Positions 52,238 through 60,326 of a DNA stretch of 64,000 nucleotides are shown here, in pieces. The notes beneath the pieces are model-generated. The model worked only from the letters and a program-made list of their open reading frames with translations, ran no database searches and was not told the origin of the DNA. The position numbers and the translations under genes were made by a program. Within the stretch, counting starts at the first letter, position 1; each line of letters begins with the position of its first letter. The stretch covers positions 186,001 to 250,000 of the forward strand of contig NZ_JBHUER010000001.1 of the NCBI RefSeq assembly GCF_042681025.1, in the 5' to 3' direction. Source of the DNA: Methylopila henanensis. GTDB taxonomy: Bacteria > Pseudomonadota > Alphaproteobacteria > Rhizobiales > Methylopilaceae.

Positions 52238-53257
52238 ATGCGCGTCTATTACGATCGCGACGCCGATCTGAACCTCATCAAGGGCAAGCAGGTCGCCATC
52301 ATCGGCTACGGCAGCCAGGGCCACGCTCACGCGCTGAACCTGCGCGACTCGGGCGTGCCGAACATCATCGTCGCCCTGCGTCCGGGCTCGGCGACCGCCA
52401 AGAAGGCCGAGGCCGAGGGCTTCAAGGTGATGTCGCCCGCGGAAGCCGCAAAGGTCGCCGACGTGGTGATGCTGCTGACCCCGGACGAGCTGCAGGCCGA
52501 CATCTACAAGGAGAGCCTGGAGCCGAACCTCAAGGAAGGCGCGGCGCTGCTGTTCGCCCACGGCCTCTCGGTCCACTTCAACCTCATCGAGCCCCGCAAG
52601 GACCTCGACGTGCTGCTCGTCGCCCCGAAGGGCCCCGGCCACACCGTGCGCGGCGAGTACCTGAAGGGCGGCGGCGTGCCGTCTCTGATCGCGATCTATC
52701 AGGACGCCTCGGGCAACGCCCATGACATCGGCCTGTCCTACGCCTCCGCCAACGGCGGCGGCCGCGCCGGCATCATCGAGACCACCTTCAAGGAAGAGTG
52801 CGAGACCGACCTGTTCGGCGAGCAGGCCGTGCTCTGCGGCGGCCTCGTAGAGCTGATCCGCGCTGGCTTCGAGACGCTGGTGGAAGCCGGCTACGCGCCG
52901 GAGATGGCCTATTTCGAGTGCCTGCACGAAGTGAAGCTGATCGTCGACCTCATCTATGAGGGCGGCATCGCCAACATGAACTACTCGATCTCCAACACCG
53001 CGGAATACGGCGAATACGTCACCGGCCCGCGCATCATCACGCCCGAGACCAAGGCCGAGATGAAGCGGGTGCTGAACGACATCCAGAGCGGCGTCTTCAC
53101 CCGCAACTGGATGCTGGAGAACAAGGTCAACCAGACCTCGTTCAAGGCGACCCGCGCCCGCAACGACGCCCACCAGATCGAGGAAGTCGGCGCGCGCCTG
53201 CGCGAGATGATGCCCTGGATCAAGGCCAAGGCCATGGTCGACAAGACCAAGAACTGA
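52238..53257 (+). CDS. ilvC: Ketol-acid reductoisomerase (class I)
   Basis: Mg- and NADPH-dependent conversion of acetolactate to dihydroxyisovalerate. 339 residues. Rossmann motif IIGYGSQGHAHALNLRDSG, VAPKGPGHTVRGEYLKGGG, and the knotted C-terminal domain with the metal-binding Asp/Glu region TTFKEECETDLFGEQAVLCGG in two halves and EGGIANMNYSISNTAEYGEY. The ATG is preceded by GGAAGGA. Third ilv gene in the cluster; a hairpin terminator follows. Confidence 0.98.
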   Translation: MRVYYDRDADLNLIKGKQVAIIGYGSQGHAHALNLRDSGVPNIIVALRPGSATAKKAEAEGFKVMSPAEAAKVADVVMLLTPDELQADIYKESLEPNLKEGAALLFAHGLSVHFNLIEPRKDLDVLLVAPKGPGHTVRGEYLKGGGVPSLIAIYQDASGNAHDIGLSYASANGGGRAGIIETTFKEECETDLFGEQAVLCGGLVELIRAGFETLVEAGYAPEMAYFECLHEVKLIVDLIYEGGIANMNYSISNTAEYGEYVTGPRIITPETKAEMKRVLNDIQSGVFTRNWMLENKVNQTSFKATRARNDAHQIEEVGARLREMMPWIKAKAMVDKTKN

Positions 53258-53280
53258 TCCGGCTCGGATCGGGCAAGCAA

Positions 53281-53304
53281 ACGGCCGGGCGGAAGCCCGG
53301 CCGT
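53281..53304. terminator. Hairpin terminator after ilvC
   Basis: ACGGCCGGGC / GCCCGGCCGT, a perfect 10-bp stem with tetraloop GGAA, 23 bases after the ilvC stop and 12 bases before the end of the convergent araC-type gene. It has AAA upstream and GTTG downstream; the T-run is weak, but it is the only terminator-like structure for both genes. Confidence 0.7.
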
Positions 53305-53316
53305 GTTGCGTTCAGC

Positions 53317-54249
53317 TTACCCCACCGACAACTCGGCCGCAGGCGTCTCGCGCAGGCGCGCCGCGTCGCGGATCGGCGGCGCGCCGAACAGGCGCCGATA
53401 CTCGCGGCTGAACTGCGAAGGGCTTTCATAGCCGACCGCGTGGCCCGCGGTCGCGGCGTCGCGCGCGTTGCTGACGATCAGCCGCCGCGCCTCCTGCAGC
53501 CGCAGGTGCTTCTGGTACTGCAGCGGGCTCATGGACGTCACCGTCTTGAAGTGCGCGTGCAGCGCCGAGGGGCTCATGTTCGCCGCCGCGCACACCTGCT
53601 CCATCCGGAACGGCTGGTTGAAGTTGCGCTTGATCCAGTCGATCGCGCGGTTCACCTGGCTGATCTTGCTGTCGGCGGTCGCGATCTGGCGGACGCGGGC
53701 GGCGAGCGCGCCGGTCAGCAGGCGGTAGAGGATCTCCCGTTCGGCGAGCGGCGCCAGCGCGCCAATGTCATGCGGCGCGCCGAGCAGCCCGACGAGCCGC
53801 GTGAAGGCGTCGAGCATCTCGGACGTCGTGTCGGCGAGCGACACCGCGACGCCGGCGGAAGGCTCGCGCCGGTCGAGCCGGTGCTCGATCAGGAGGGCGT
53901 TCAGCGCCTGCGGATCGAGCGAGAGCTTGGCGCCGAGGTAGGGTTCTTTCTCCGTCGCCTCGATCACGCGGCCGACGACCGGCAGGTCGACGGAGACAAT
54001 CAGAGAGCGCGCGCCGTCATAGATGTAGGTCTCGCCGGCGAGCTCGATCTGCTTGCGTCCCTGCGCGACGATGCAGAAAGCCGGCTCGTACATGCCGTGC
54101 GTCGGTTCGCTCGGCTGCGACGCGCGGTAGAGCGTCAGGTTCGGAACCGGCGTCTCATGCGTGCCGTCTGTGGGGGCATATCGCGCAATCAGCGCGGCGA
54201 GTGCGTTCAGATGCGGCAATGGATTCGCCCTTCCAAGCAAACGACGCAC
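53317..54249 (-). CDS. AraC family transcriptional regulator
   Basis: 310 residues. N-terminal AraC_N ligand-binding region at about 30-180 (PNLTLYRASQPSEPTHGMYE, FCIVAQGRKQIELAGETYIY), then a C-terminal two-helix-turn-helix DNA-binding domain at about 205-295 (AIDWIKRNFNQPFRMEQVCA, ANMSPSALHAHFKTVTSMSP, GYESPSQFSREYRRLFG). Start is GTG 54249; a shorter start is possible. Divergent from a small SDR-like gene, so a candidate target lies next to it. Confidence 0.9.
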   Translation of the reverse strand: MRRLLGRANPLPHLNALAALIARYAPTDGTHETPVPNLTLYRASQPSEPTHGMYEPAFCIVAQGRKQIELAGETYIYDGARSLIVSVDLPVVGRVIEATEKEPYLGAKLSLDPQALNALLIEHRLDRREPSAGVAVSLADTTSEMLDAFTRLVGLLGAPHDIGALAPLAEREILYRLLTGALAARVRQIATADSKISQVNRAIDWIKRNFNQPFRMEQVCAAANMSPSALHAHFKTVTSMSPLQYQKHLRLQEARRLIVSNARDAATAGHAVGYESPSQFSREYRRLFGAPPIRDAARLRETPAAELSVG

Positions 54250-54457
54250 CCCGCTTGATTTGCAGGGTCGCGCCTCGTCTTGTCCCCGAGCGGCAAGTTA
54301 GGCTGTGGCGGTCGCTCGCGCGAGGGGCGCGGCGGCACATCTGGAGAATCGGGCAAGAGGTTCGGAGCATCTGTCTATCGACGCCGGCCGGGTCGGGCTC
54401 ATGCTTTGGTCCATGGGTCGCCGGGCGGGCCGGCGGCGGGACGAGGAGGCGGAGACC

Positions 54458-55027
54458 ATGGCGGCGTTGCGGGGACAGGCGATCGCGTTGCTCGGGCTCG
54501 AGCCGTCTCTTCTGGAGGCCACGGTCCGGCGTCTCGCCCGGGAGGGCGCGCGCCTCGCCCTCGGGGCGGCGGACGCGGGCCGGATCGCCGAACTTGTCGC
54601 GGAGCTGCGCTGGGAGGGCGCCGAGATCGCCGCGCTGGCGATCGCGGGCGATGGCGGCGGGCTGCTCGAGTCGGTCGTCGCGCTCTGCGCCGGCGCGTTC
54701 GGCGGCGTGGACGCCGTCGTGTCCGACCGGCGGTCGGCGGCCGATTCGATGAAGGTCCTCCGGCGTAATAGCGCCGGCGCGCTGGTGGTCGTCGCCCACG
54801 ACGACGACCGTCACGTGGCGCTTCCGGCGGGCGTGGACGGATCGCGACGCGGCGGCGAAGGTCCGGCCGTCAGCGTCGTCGCGCTTCCGGATCGCCGCGC
54901 GGGCGCGGCGCTCCCCGAGGCCGTCGCGCGCGCCGTCGCCTTCGCGCTTGCGGCCCCGGTGGGGACGAGCGTCGCGACCATGGTGGTCCGCCCCGCGGCG
55001 GCGGCGGGCGCGTTGCGGGCGGCGTGA
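54458..55027 (+). CDS. SDR-derived protein lacking catalytic motifs
   Basis: 189 residues from ATG 54458, which has a strong GGAGG at spacing 7. The order of secondary-structure motifs is that of an SDR (ALRGQAIALLGLEPSLLEA, LAREGARLALGAADAGRIAE, FGGVDAVVSDRRS, VGTSVATMVVRP). The cofactor motif GxxxGxG is replaced by LGLEPSL, the NNAG motif by SDRRS, and no YxxxK is found; the region between about 110 and 150 is shortened. It is either a decayed dehydrogenase or a non-enzymatic NAD-fold protein. Neighbours are an AraC regulator (divergent) and dedA. Confidence 0.65.
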   Translation: MAALRGQAIALLGLEPSLLEATVRRLAREGARLALGAADAGRIAELVAELRWEGAEIAALAIAGDGGGLLESVVALCAGAFGGVDAVVSDRRSAADSMKVLRRNSAGALVVVAHDDDRHVALPAGVDGSRRGGEGPAVSVVALPDRRAGAALPEAVARAVAFALAAPVGTSVATMVVRPAAAAGALRAA

Positions 55028-55114
55028 GGCGGGAGCGGTCCGGCTTCGCCGGTTGCGCGCGCCATCGAAGCAGGACACAACTGCTCGCCTTCCGCAGCCG
55101 GACGACCCAAGCCC

Positions 55115-55636
55115 ATGAGTTTTCACGAGATCGTCAGCGCGGTGCTCGAGTTCGTGCGCGAGCACGAAGCCTGGGCGCCCGTCATCGTGTTCGTTCTGGC
55201 CTTTCTCGAATCGATCGTCGGGCTGTCGCTCGCCGTGCCGTCGACGCCGCTGTTCGTGGGCGTCGGCGCGCTGATCGGCGCCAGCAACATCGCGTTCTGG
55301 CCGATCTTCGCCGGCGTCGCCCTCGGCGGCTTCCTCGGCGACTGGGTGTCGTTCTGGCTTGGTTTCAAGCTCAAGGACAGGGTGCTGGGCTGGAAGGCCG
55401 TGCGGGAGCGGCCGCAGATCATCGAACGCTCGCAGGCCTTCGTGCAGAAGTGGGGCGCGGCCGGCGTGTTCATCGGACGCTTCATCAGCCCGATCCGCTC
55501 CTTCGTGCCTTTCGTCGCGGGCATGTTCCAGATGTCGTTCTGGCTGTTCCAGTTCGCGAACGCGACCTCGGCGATCGTGTGGGCCTATATCCTGCTCGCG
55601 CCCGGAGCGACTTTCCTGCGCGGCTATTTCGCCTGA
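55115..55636 (+). CDS. DedA family membrane protein
   Basis: 173-residue DedA/SNARE-associated protein with about 4-5 hydrophobic helices. Family motifs: FLESIVGLSLAVPSTPLFV, ALGGFLGDWVSFWLGFKL, FVQKWGAAGVFIGRFISPIRSFVPFVAG (the conserved F-x-G-R-F-x-P-x-R, in two parts) and YILLAPGATFL. DedA proteins are implicated in lipid-carrier flipping and envelope homeostasis. It is 88 bases downstream of the SDR-like gene. Confidence 0.9.
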   Translation: MSFHEIVSAVLEFVREHEAWAPVIVFVLAFLESIVGLSLAVPSTPLFVGVGALIGASNIAFWPIFAGVALGGFLGDWVSFWLGFKLKDRVLGWKAVRERPQIIERSQAFVQKWGAAGVFIGRFISPIRSFVPFVAGMFQMSFWLFQFANATSAIVWAYILLAPGATFLRGYFA

Positions 55637-55739
55637 ACGTCACGGGATACGATCGCGCGCGTCACGGATCGGAATTCGACGCGCGCGCCGCGAAGGCCGT
55701 AGAGAAGGGCGACGCTTCTCCGCACCGGACGGGCCGCGC

Positions 55740-56588
55740 ATGAACATCCTCTCGATCCAGAGCCACGTCGCCTACGGGCATGTCGGCAACGCCTCCGCCA
55801 CCTTCCCGATGCAGCGCCTCGGCCATGAGGTCTGGGCGGTGAACACGGTCCAGTTCTCGAACCACACCGGCTACGGCGCCTGGCGCGGAACCGTGTTTCC
55901 CGCGGACGCCATCCGGGAGATCGTGACGGGCATCGACGAGCGCGGCGCGCTGCCGTCCTGCGACGGCGTGCTGTCCGGCTACATGGGCGACGCCGCGATC
56001 GGCGACGCCATCCTCGAGGCGGTCGCCCGCGTCAAGACGGCCAACCCCCGCGCGCTCTACTGCTGCGATCCGGTGATCGGCGACGTCGGGCGCGGCGTGT
56101 TCGTGCGTCCCGGCATTCCCGAATTCATGCGCGATCGCGCCGTGCCGGCGGCCGACGTGGTGACGCCCAACCAGTTCGAGCTCGAGCATCTCGCCGGCTT
56201 CTCCGTCGGCTCGCTCGGAGCGGCGGTCGCGGCCGCCCGGATGCTGCGGTCGCGGGGGCCGGAGACGGTGCTCGTGACCAGCCTGCAGACGCCCGAGACG
56301 CCGGACGACGCGATCGAGCTTCTGGCTGTGGACGGGCAGGGCGCGTTTCGCCTGCGCACCCCCCTGCTGCCGGTCTCCGTGAACGGCGCCGGCGACGCGA
56401 TCGCGGCGCTGTTCTTCGTGCATCTGCTGACGACCGGCTCGGCCGCCGAGGCGCTGTCGCGGGCCGGCTCCTCGGTCTACGGCCTGCTCAAGGCGACCGC
56501 CGAGGCCGGCTCGCGGGAGATCCTCACCGTCGCCGCGCAGGACGAGTTCGTCCGTCCGAGCCGGATTTTCACGCCGGAGCCGGTGTAG
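55740..56588 (+). CDS. pdxY: Pyridoxal kinase
   Basis: PfkB/ribokinase-fold kinase phosphorylating pyridoxal in B6 salvage. 282 residues. Typical opening NILSIQSHVAYGHVGNASAT, FSNHTGYGAWRGTVF, DPVIGDVGRG, VTPNQFELEHLAG and the anion-hole loop NGAGDAIAALF with the catalytic Asp (GAGD where GxGD is the family motif). It is preceded by a 103-base gap after dedA without an evident terminator. Confidence 0.94.
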   Translation: MNILSIQSHVAYGHVGNASATFPMQRLGHEVWAVNTVQFSNHTGYGAWRGTVFPADAIREIVTGIDERGALPSCDGVLSGYMGDAAIGDAILEAVARVKTANPRALYCCDPVIGDVGRGVFVRPGIPEFMRDRAVPAADVVTPNQFELEHLAGFSVGSLGAAVAAARMLRSRGPETVLVTSLQTPETPDDAIELLAVDGQGAFRLRTPLLPVSVNGAGDAIAALFFVHLLTTGSAAEALSRAGSSVYGLLKATAEAGSREILTVAAQDEFVRPSRIFTPEPV

Positions 56589-56655
56589 AGCGCACGGCGT
56601 TGGCGTCTCCTTAAGCGGTCCTGAGGCAGACTCCCGCCATCAGGGAGTAAGCTTC

Positions 56656-57840
56656 ATGTCGCCCTCGGCCCGCCGGCTGCTGATCGAAGTGACGCTCGCG
56701 GGGCTCCTCTTCGCGGCGGTGCTCGTCGTGCGGTTCTTCCTGCCCGCGGGGAACTGGGAGGACGTGACCGGGCATCCGCTCGGTCGCGACTTCATCAACG
56801 TCTGGGGCGCGCCGCGCGTCGCGGCCGAGCACGGCGCGGCCGCGCTTGGGGATCTCCTGCGCTATCCTAATCTGCTGCAGGACGTCTTCGGCCAGCCGCT
56901 GAAGATGTACTTCAACTGGTCCTATCCGCCGCACGCGCTGATCGTGCTGCAGCCCTTCTCCTGGCCGCCCTATGGCGGCGCGCTGGCGCTCTGGACCCTG
57001 GGCGGCCTCGCCGCGCTGGCGGCCGTCGTCGCCGCGGGCCTGCCCGCCGGCGCGCGCCGGATCGGGGCGCTTGCGGCGGCGCTGTCGCCGGCGGCGTTCT
57101 GGTGCGTCGTCACCGGACAGAACGGCCTGCTGCTCGGCGCGGCCCTGCTCGCGGCGGTCGCCTGCATCGACCGCCGGCCGATCGTCGCAGGGGTTCTGAT
57201 CGGACTGCTCACGATCAAGCCGCAGCTCGGCCTCCTCATTCCGATCGCGCTGATCGCCGCCGGCGCGTGGCGGGTCATCGCCGCGGCCGCGGCGACGGCG
57301 CTCGCGCTCTCGGCGCTCGCCCTTCTGCTCTACGGCGTGGAGCCGTGGCGCCTCTGGCTGACGACGACCGCCGACTACCAGCTCGCCCTGCTCTCGGACA
57401 TCTCCGCCTTTCATCGCTTCATGATGGTGTCCATCGCCCCCTCCGGCGCGATCGCGGACCTTCCGTCGTCGCCCACTTGGAGCCTGCAGGGGCTCGGCCT
57501 CGTCGTCGCGGCCGCCGCGGTCTGGACGACGTTCCGCCGGACCTCCGACGTCGCGACCCGCGCCCTCGTGCTGACCATCGCCGCCGCGCTCGCGACGCCC
57601 TACGCGTTCAACTACGACCTCTGCGCGCTGACCGGCGCCGTCATCTGGTGGATGGCCCGGCGCGAGGAGCTGGTCGGAGCCGAGCGTCGCGCCGCCGGCC
57701 TGCTTCTGCTGCTGCCGGTCGCGATCGTGCCGCTGCACATGATCGGCGCGCCGATCGCGCCGCTGGCGCTGGCGTACGGCCTGTTTCTCGCCATGCCCCG
57801 GCGACGCCGCCTGCCGTCTCTGACCCCCGCGCAGGCCTGA
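56656..57840 (+). CDS. GT87-type integral membrane glycosyltransferase
   Basis: 394 residues, about 9-10 hydrophobic helices, of the DUF2029/GT87 group. Features are the early acidic loop GRDFINVWGAPRVAAEHG, MYFNWSYPPHALIVLQPFSW and LLTIKPQLGLLIPIALI. Members use polyprenyl-phosphate sugars to mannosylate lipids or proteins; the donor and acceptor here are unknown. ATG 56656 follows GGGAG at spacing 7. No glycan cluster surrounds it. Confidence 0.83.
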   Translation: MSPSARRLLIEVTLAGLLFAAVLVVRFFLPAGNWEDVTGHPLGRDFINVWGAPRVAAEHGAAALGDLLRYPNLLQDVFGQPLKMYFNWSYPPHALIVLQPFSWPPYGGALALWTLGGLAALAAVVAAGLPAGARRIGALAAALSPAAFWCVVTGQNGLLLGAALLAAVACIDRRPIVAGVLIGLLTIKPQLGLLIPIALIAAGAWRVIAAAAATALALSALALLLYGVEPWRLWLTTTADYQLALLSDISAFHRFMMVSIAPSGAIADLPSSPTWSLQGLGLVVAAAAVWTTFRRTSDVATRALVLTIAAALATPYAFNYDLCALTGAVIWWMARREELVGAERRAAGLLLLLPVAIVPLHMIGAPIAPLALAYGLFLAMPRRRRLPSLTPAQA

Positions 57841-57908
57841 CCCTGCTGCCGGCGTCGCTGGCCTGATCCCGCTGGCGACAGGGCGAAAGCTCGTGCTACG
57901 CCGTCGCC

Positions 57909-58811
57909 ATGTCCCGCCTTTATGTGATCCTCGACGTCTTCGCCGACCTGCCGCTCGCCGGCAATCCGCTCGCCGTCGTGCTCGACGCCCAGGGGCTCGA
58001 CGCGGCCGGCATGCAGGCGATCGCCCGCGAATTCAACCTGTCCGAGACGGTGTTCCTGCTGCCGGCCGAAGACGAGAGCCGCAAGGCGCGGCTTCGCATC
58101 TTCACGCCGGACCGCGAGCTGCCGTTCGCGGGCCACCCGACCGTCGGGACGGCGGTGCTGCTCGGGCTGATGGACGCCGTCGCCGGCAAGGGCCGCGACG
58201 CGGCGTTCGAACTGGAGGAGGCCGTCGGCGTCGTCCCGTGCCGCGCCACCGCCACGGGAAAACGGTCGGGGCGCGCCACCTTCGCCCTGCCGAAGCTGCC
58301 GGCGCCGGCAGGACCCATTTCTGACGCGGGAACGATTGCGGCGGCGCTCGGGCTGGACGAGGCCGACATCGGCTTCGAGGGCCACGCGCCGTCCTGTTTC
58401 GACGCCGGCAACCTCTTCGCCTTCGTGCCCGTGAGCGGCCTCGACGCGCTGGCGCGGCTGCGCCCGGACCTCGCGCGCTGGGACGCGGCCTTCGCCGGCG
58501 ACGCGCGCCGGGCCGCTTTCGTCTACACGCGCGAGACCGGCGATCCGGGTCAGGCGTTCCGCGCCCGCATGGTGCGTGGGGCGTTCGAGGACCCGGCGAC
58601 GGGATCGGCGGTCGCGGCCTTCGCTGGGGCGGTCATGGCGTTCGATCGGCCGGGGGACGGCGAGCACGCGCTGAAAATCGGTCAGGGCTACGAGATGGGC
58701 CGTCCGAGCGTGATCGAACTCGGGCTCAGGGTGTCGGAAGGCCGCCTGGCCTCGGCGACGATCGGTGGGTCGGCCGTGGTGGTGGCCGAAGGCTCGCTGT
58801 TCCTGCCGTGA
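57909..58811 (+). CDS. PhzF family isomerase-like protein
   Basis: 300-residue PhzF-fold protein (diaminopimelate-epimerase-like two domains). Catalytic Glu in FNLSETVFLL at about 43, the conserved FAGHPTVGTAV at about 73-83, and C-terminal MVRGAFEDPATGSAVAAFAG with the glycine loop. Most PhzF homologues outside phenazine clusters have unknown substrates; no phz genes are here. It overlaps the next gene by four bases. Confidence 0.9.
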   Translation: MSRLYVILDVFADLPLAGNPLAVVLDAQGLDAAGMQAIAREFNLSETVFLLPAEDESRKARLRIFTPDRELPFAGHPTVGTAVLLGLMDAVAGKGRDAAFELEEAVGVVPCRATATGKRSGRATFALPKLPAPAGPISDAGTIAAALGLDEADIGFEGHAPSCFDAGNLFAFVPVSGLDALARLRPDLARWDAAFAGDARRAAFVYTRETGDPGQAFRARMVRGAFEDPATGSAVAAFAGAVMAFDRPGDGEHALKIGQGYEMGRPSVIELGLRVSEGRLASATIGGSAVVVAEGSLFLP

Positions 58812-59506
58812 GCGTACAGGTCGTCCGGGTCTCGCGCTTCGAAGGCCGGCTCGGCGGCGAGCCGCTGTGTTTCGACCTGACCGATTCCGAGGCGATCGCG
58901 GCGCACTGGGTGGAGGCCGTCGCCGCCAAGCCGAAGATGTATGACGGCCGCGTGCTGCTGTGCGACGGGCTCTCGATCGAGGACGGCCGGCTTTCGGCGC
59001 GCTACGCGGAGACCGGCTTCTCCACCTTCCTGTGGTGGCGCGCGAAGAACTTTCCCGAGCGGGGGGTGCGCAACGTGTTCGGCGCGGCCGCGGTCGTGTC
59101 GTCCGACGGCGCGGTCCTGCTCGGCCGCATGGCGCAGCACACGGCGAACGCGGGCCGCGTCTACTTTCCCGCCGGCACGCCCGACCTCGGCGACGTGTCG
59201 GGCGACGTGGTCGACCTCGAAGGCTCGATCGCGCGCGAGCTCGCGGAGGAGACCGGGCTGGCGGCTCCGCTGGTCACGCCCACGGACGAGCGGATCTGTG
59301 TGCTCGCGGGCCACCTCGTCGCCTGTGTCCGCCGCTTCGACAGCCCGCTTGACGCGCGGGAACTCGCCGCGCGGGTCGAGGCCCACATCCGCGCCGAGCG
59401 CGAGCCGGAGCTCGATGGCGTGACCCTCGTCCGCTCCGCGGCCGAACTCACGGAGGCCTCGCCGGACTACGTCCATGCGGCGGTGGAGCGGCTCCTGCTG
59501 CGGTGA
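58808..59506 (+). CDS. Nudix hydrolase
   Basis: 232 residues; GTG start overlapping the PhzF stop (GTGA). The Nudix helix reads IARELAEETGL (about 144-154), matching REUxEExGU. The first half of the box is unusual: positions expected to be G and E are DLGD and V, so the first Glu is missing. The N-terminal 80 residues (FLWWRAKNFPERGVRNVFGAAAVV) are shared with a group of NUDIX proteins of unknown substrate in related bacteria. Probably still binds a metal through the later Glu residues. Confidence 0.82.
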   Translation: MSVQVVRVSRFEGRLGGEPLCFDLTDSEAIAAHWVEAVAAKPKMYDGRVLLCDGLSIEDGRLSARYAETGFSTFLWWRAKNFPERGVRNVFGAAAVVSSDGAVLLGRMAQHTANAGRVYFPAGTPDLGDVSGDVVDLEGSIARELAEETGLAAPLVTPTDERICVLAGHLVACVRRFDSPLDARELAARVEAHIRAEREPELDGVTLVRSAAELTEASPDYVHAAVERLLLR

Positions 59507-59525
59507 CGCCTGACCCCGGCCGCTC

Positions 59526-59951
59526 CTATCGGCCGCAGACGGCGATCAGGTAGAAGCGCGTGTCTGAGTATCCCGAGCCTTCCAGATGCCCGACGAAGAC
59601 GCCTTCGAGCCACTCGGCTCCGTATTTCTGCACGAACGGCGGGTTGCCGCTGACGGACTGGTTCGTCGCGCTGAAGGCGCAGTTGCGGACGTCGCGGCCA
59701 AACCCGACCTGATACTGTCCGGCGCCGGTTCGGACCGACGAAACGGCGCCTTCGCCGATCAGCAGCGTTCCGCCGGCGTCGACTTCGGCGGACATGATCG
59801 CCGCGCCGAGATCGCTCGGGTTCGGAGTGGTGGAGGCCCTCGCCGCAGGCGGGGCCGGGCGAGGCGCCTTGAGCGCGTCGTCCTGACCGGCCGCTCCGGC
59901 TGGCGTCGAAAGCGTAACGAGCGCGATCATGCATGCGGCTGCGGTCTTCAT
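59526..59951 (-). CDS. Secreted protein of unknown function
   Basis: 141 residues with a signal peptide (KTAAACMIALVTLSTPAGAAG) and an Ala/Pro-rich spacer. A globular part from about 55 (LGAAIMSAEVDAGGTLLIGEG) contains two cysteines, one in RNCAFSAT and one in the final YLIAVCGR, which could form a disulfide in the periplasm. No family recognised. ATG 59951 was taken as the start because it places the signal peptide first; a longer frame reaches 60077. It is convergent with the Nudix gene, 19 bases apart. Confidence 0.75.
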   Translation of the reverse strand: MKTAAACMIALVTLSTPAGAAGQDDALKAPRPAPPAARASTTPNPSDLGAAIMSAEVDAGGTLLIGEGAVSSVRTGAGQYQVGFGRDVRNCAFSATNQSVSGNPPFVQKYGAEWLEGVFVGHLEGSGYSDTRFYLIAVCGR

Positions 59952-60103
59952 GGCGTCACCCCTGGCTGCGCCGGAAGCTGAAGCATCAGCGGACGCGACC
60001 TCGGCGACAAGTCCGTAGTAGTTCGCTTGCGACCGCGGCTGGGGCGTTGATCGAAACGCGGGATCGCAGTACATCATCGCCGAGTTTTCGCTTCGGACCT
60101 GTC

Positions 60104-60205
60104 ATGCGCGCCAGCGGCGACATCATCGCGACCGTCGTTCCGGCCTTCCCGGCCGTCGAACGCGCGCGTCCGCTTGCGCTTCGCCTGCTCCTTACACGCC
60201 CCTGA
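60104..60205 (+). CDS. Possible leuA leader peptide
   Basis: A 33-codon frame from ATG 60104 ending PLALRLLLTRP with five leucine codons among the last 11 residues. Its stop codon lies inside an 8-bp stem just upstream of leuA. The ribosome site is weak and there is no T-run before leuA, so this is tentative. Confidence 0.4.
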   Translation: MRASGDIIATVVPAFPAVERARPLALRLLLTRP

Positions 60206-60241
60206 GGGCCGGCCGGGCGCGAGCGCCCTGGCGCTCAGGGG
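60199..60241 (+). promoter_or_regulatory. Nested stem-loops in the leuA leader
   Basis: CCCCTGAG (60199-60206) pairs with CTCAGGGG (60234-60241), enclosing GGGCGC-GA-GCGCCC (60215-60228). The outer stem covers the stop codon of the candidate leader peptide. It is 85 bases before the leuA start. Confidence 0.5.
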
Positions 60242-60326
60242 ACCGGACGGCTGAACCGCAGGACAAAAGGCGTTTCGCATCGAGCCGCATGAGCCGACGA
60301 CGCGCCCGACGAAGGACCAGACCGAC

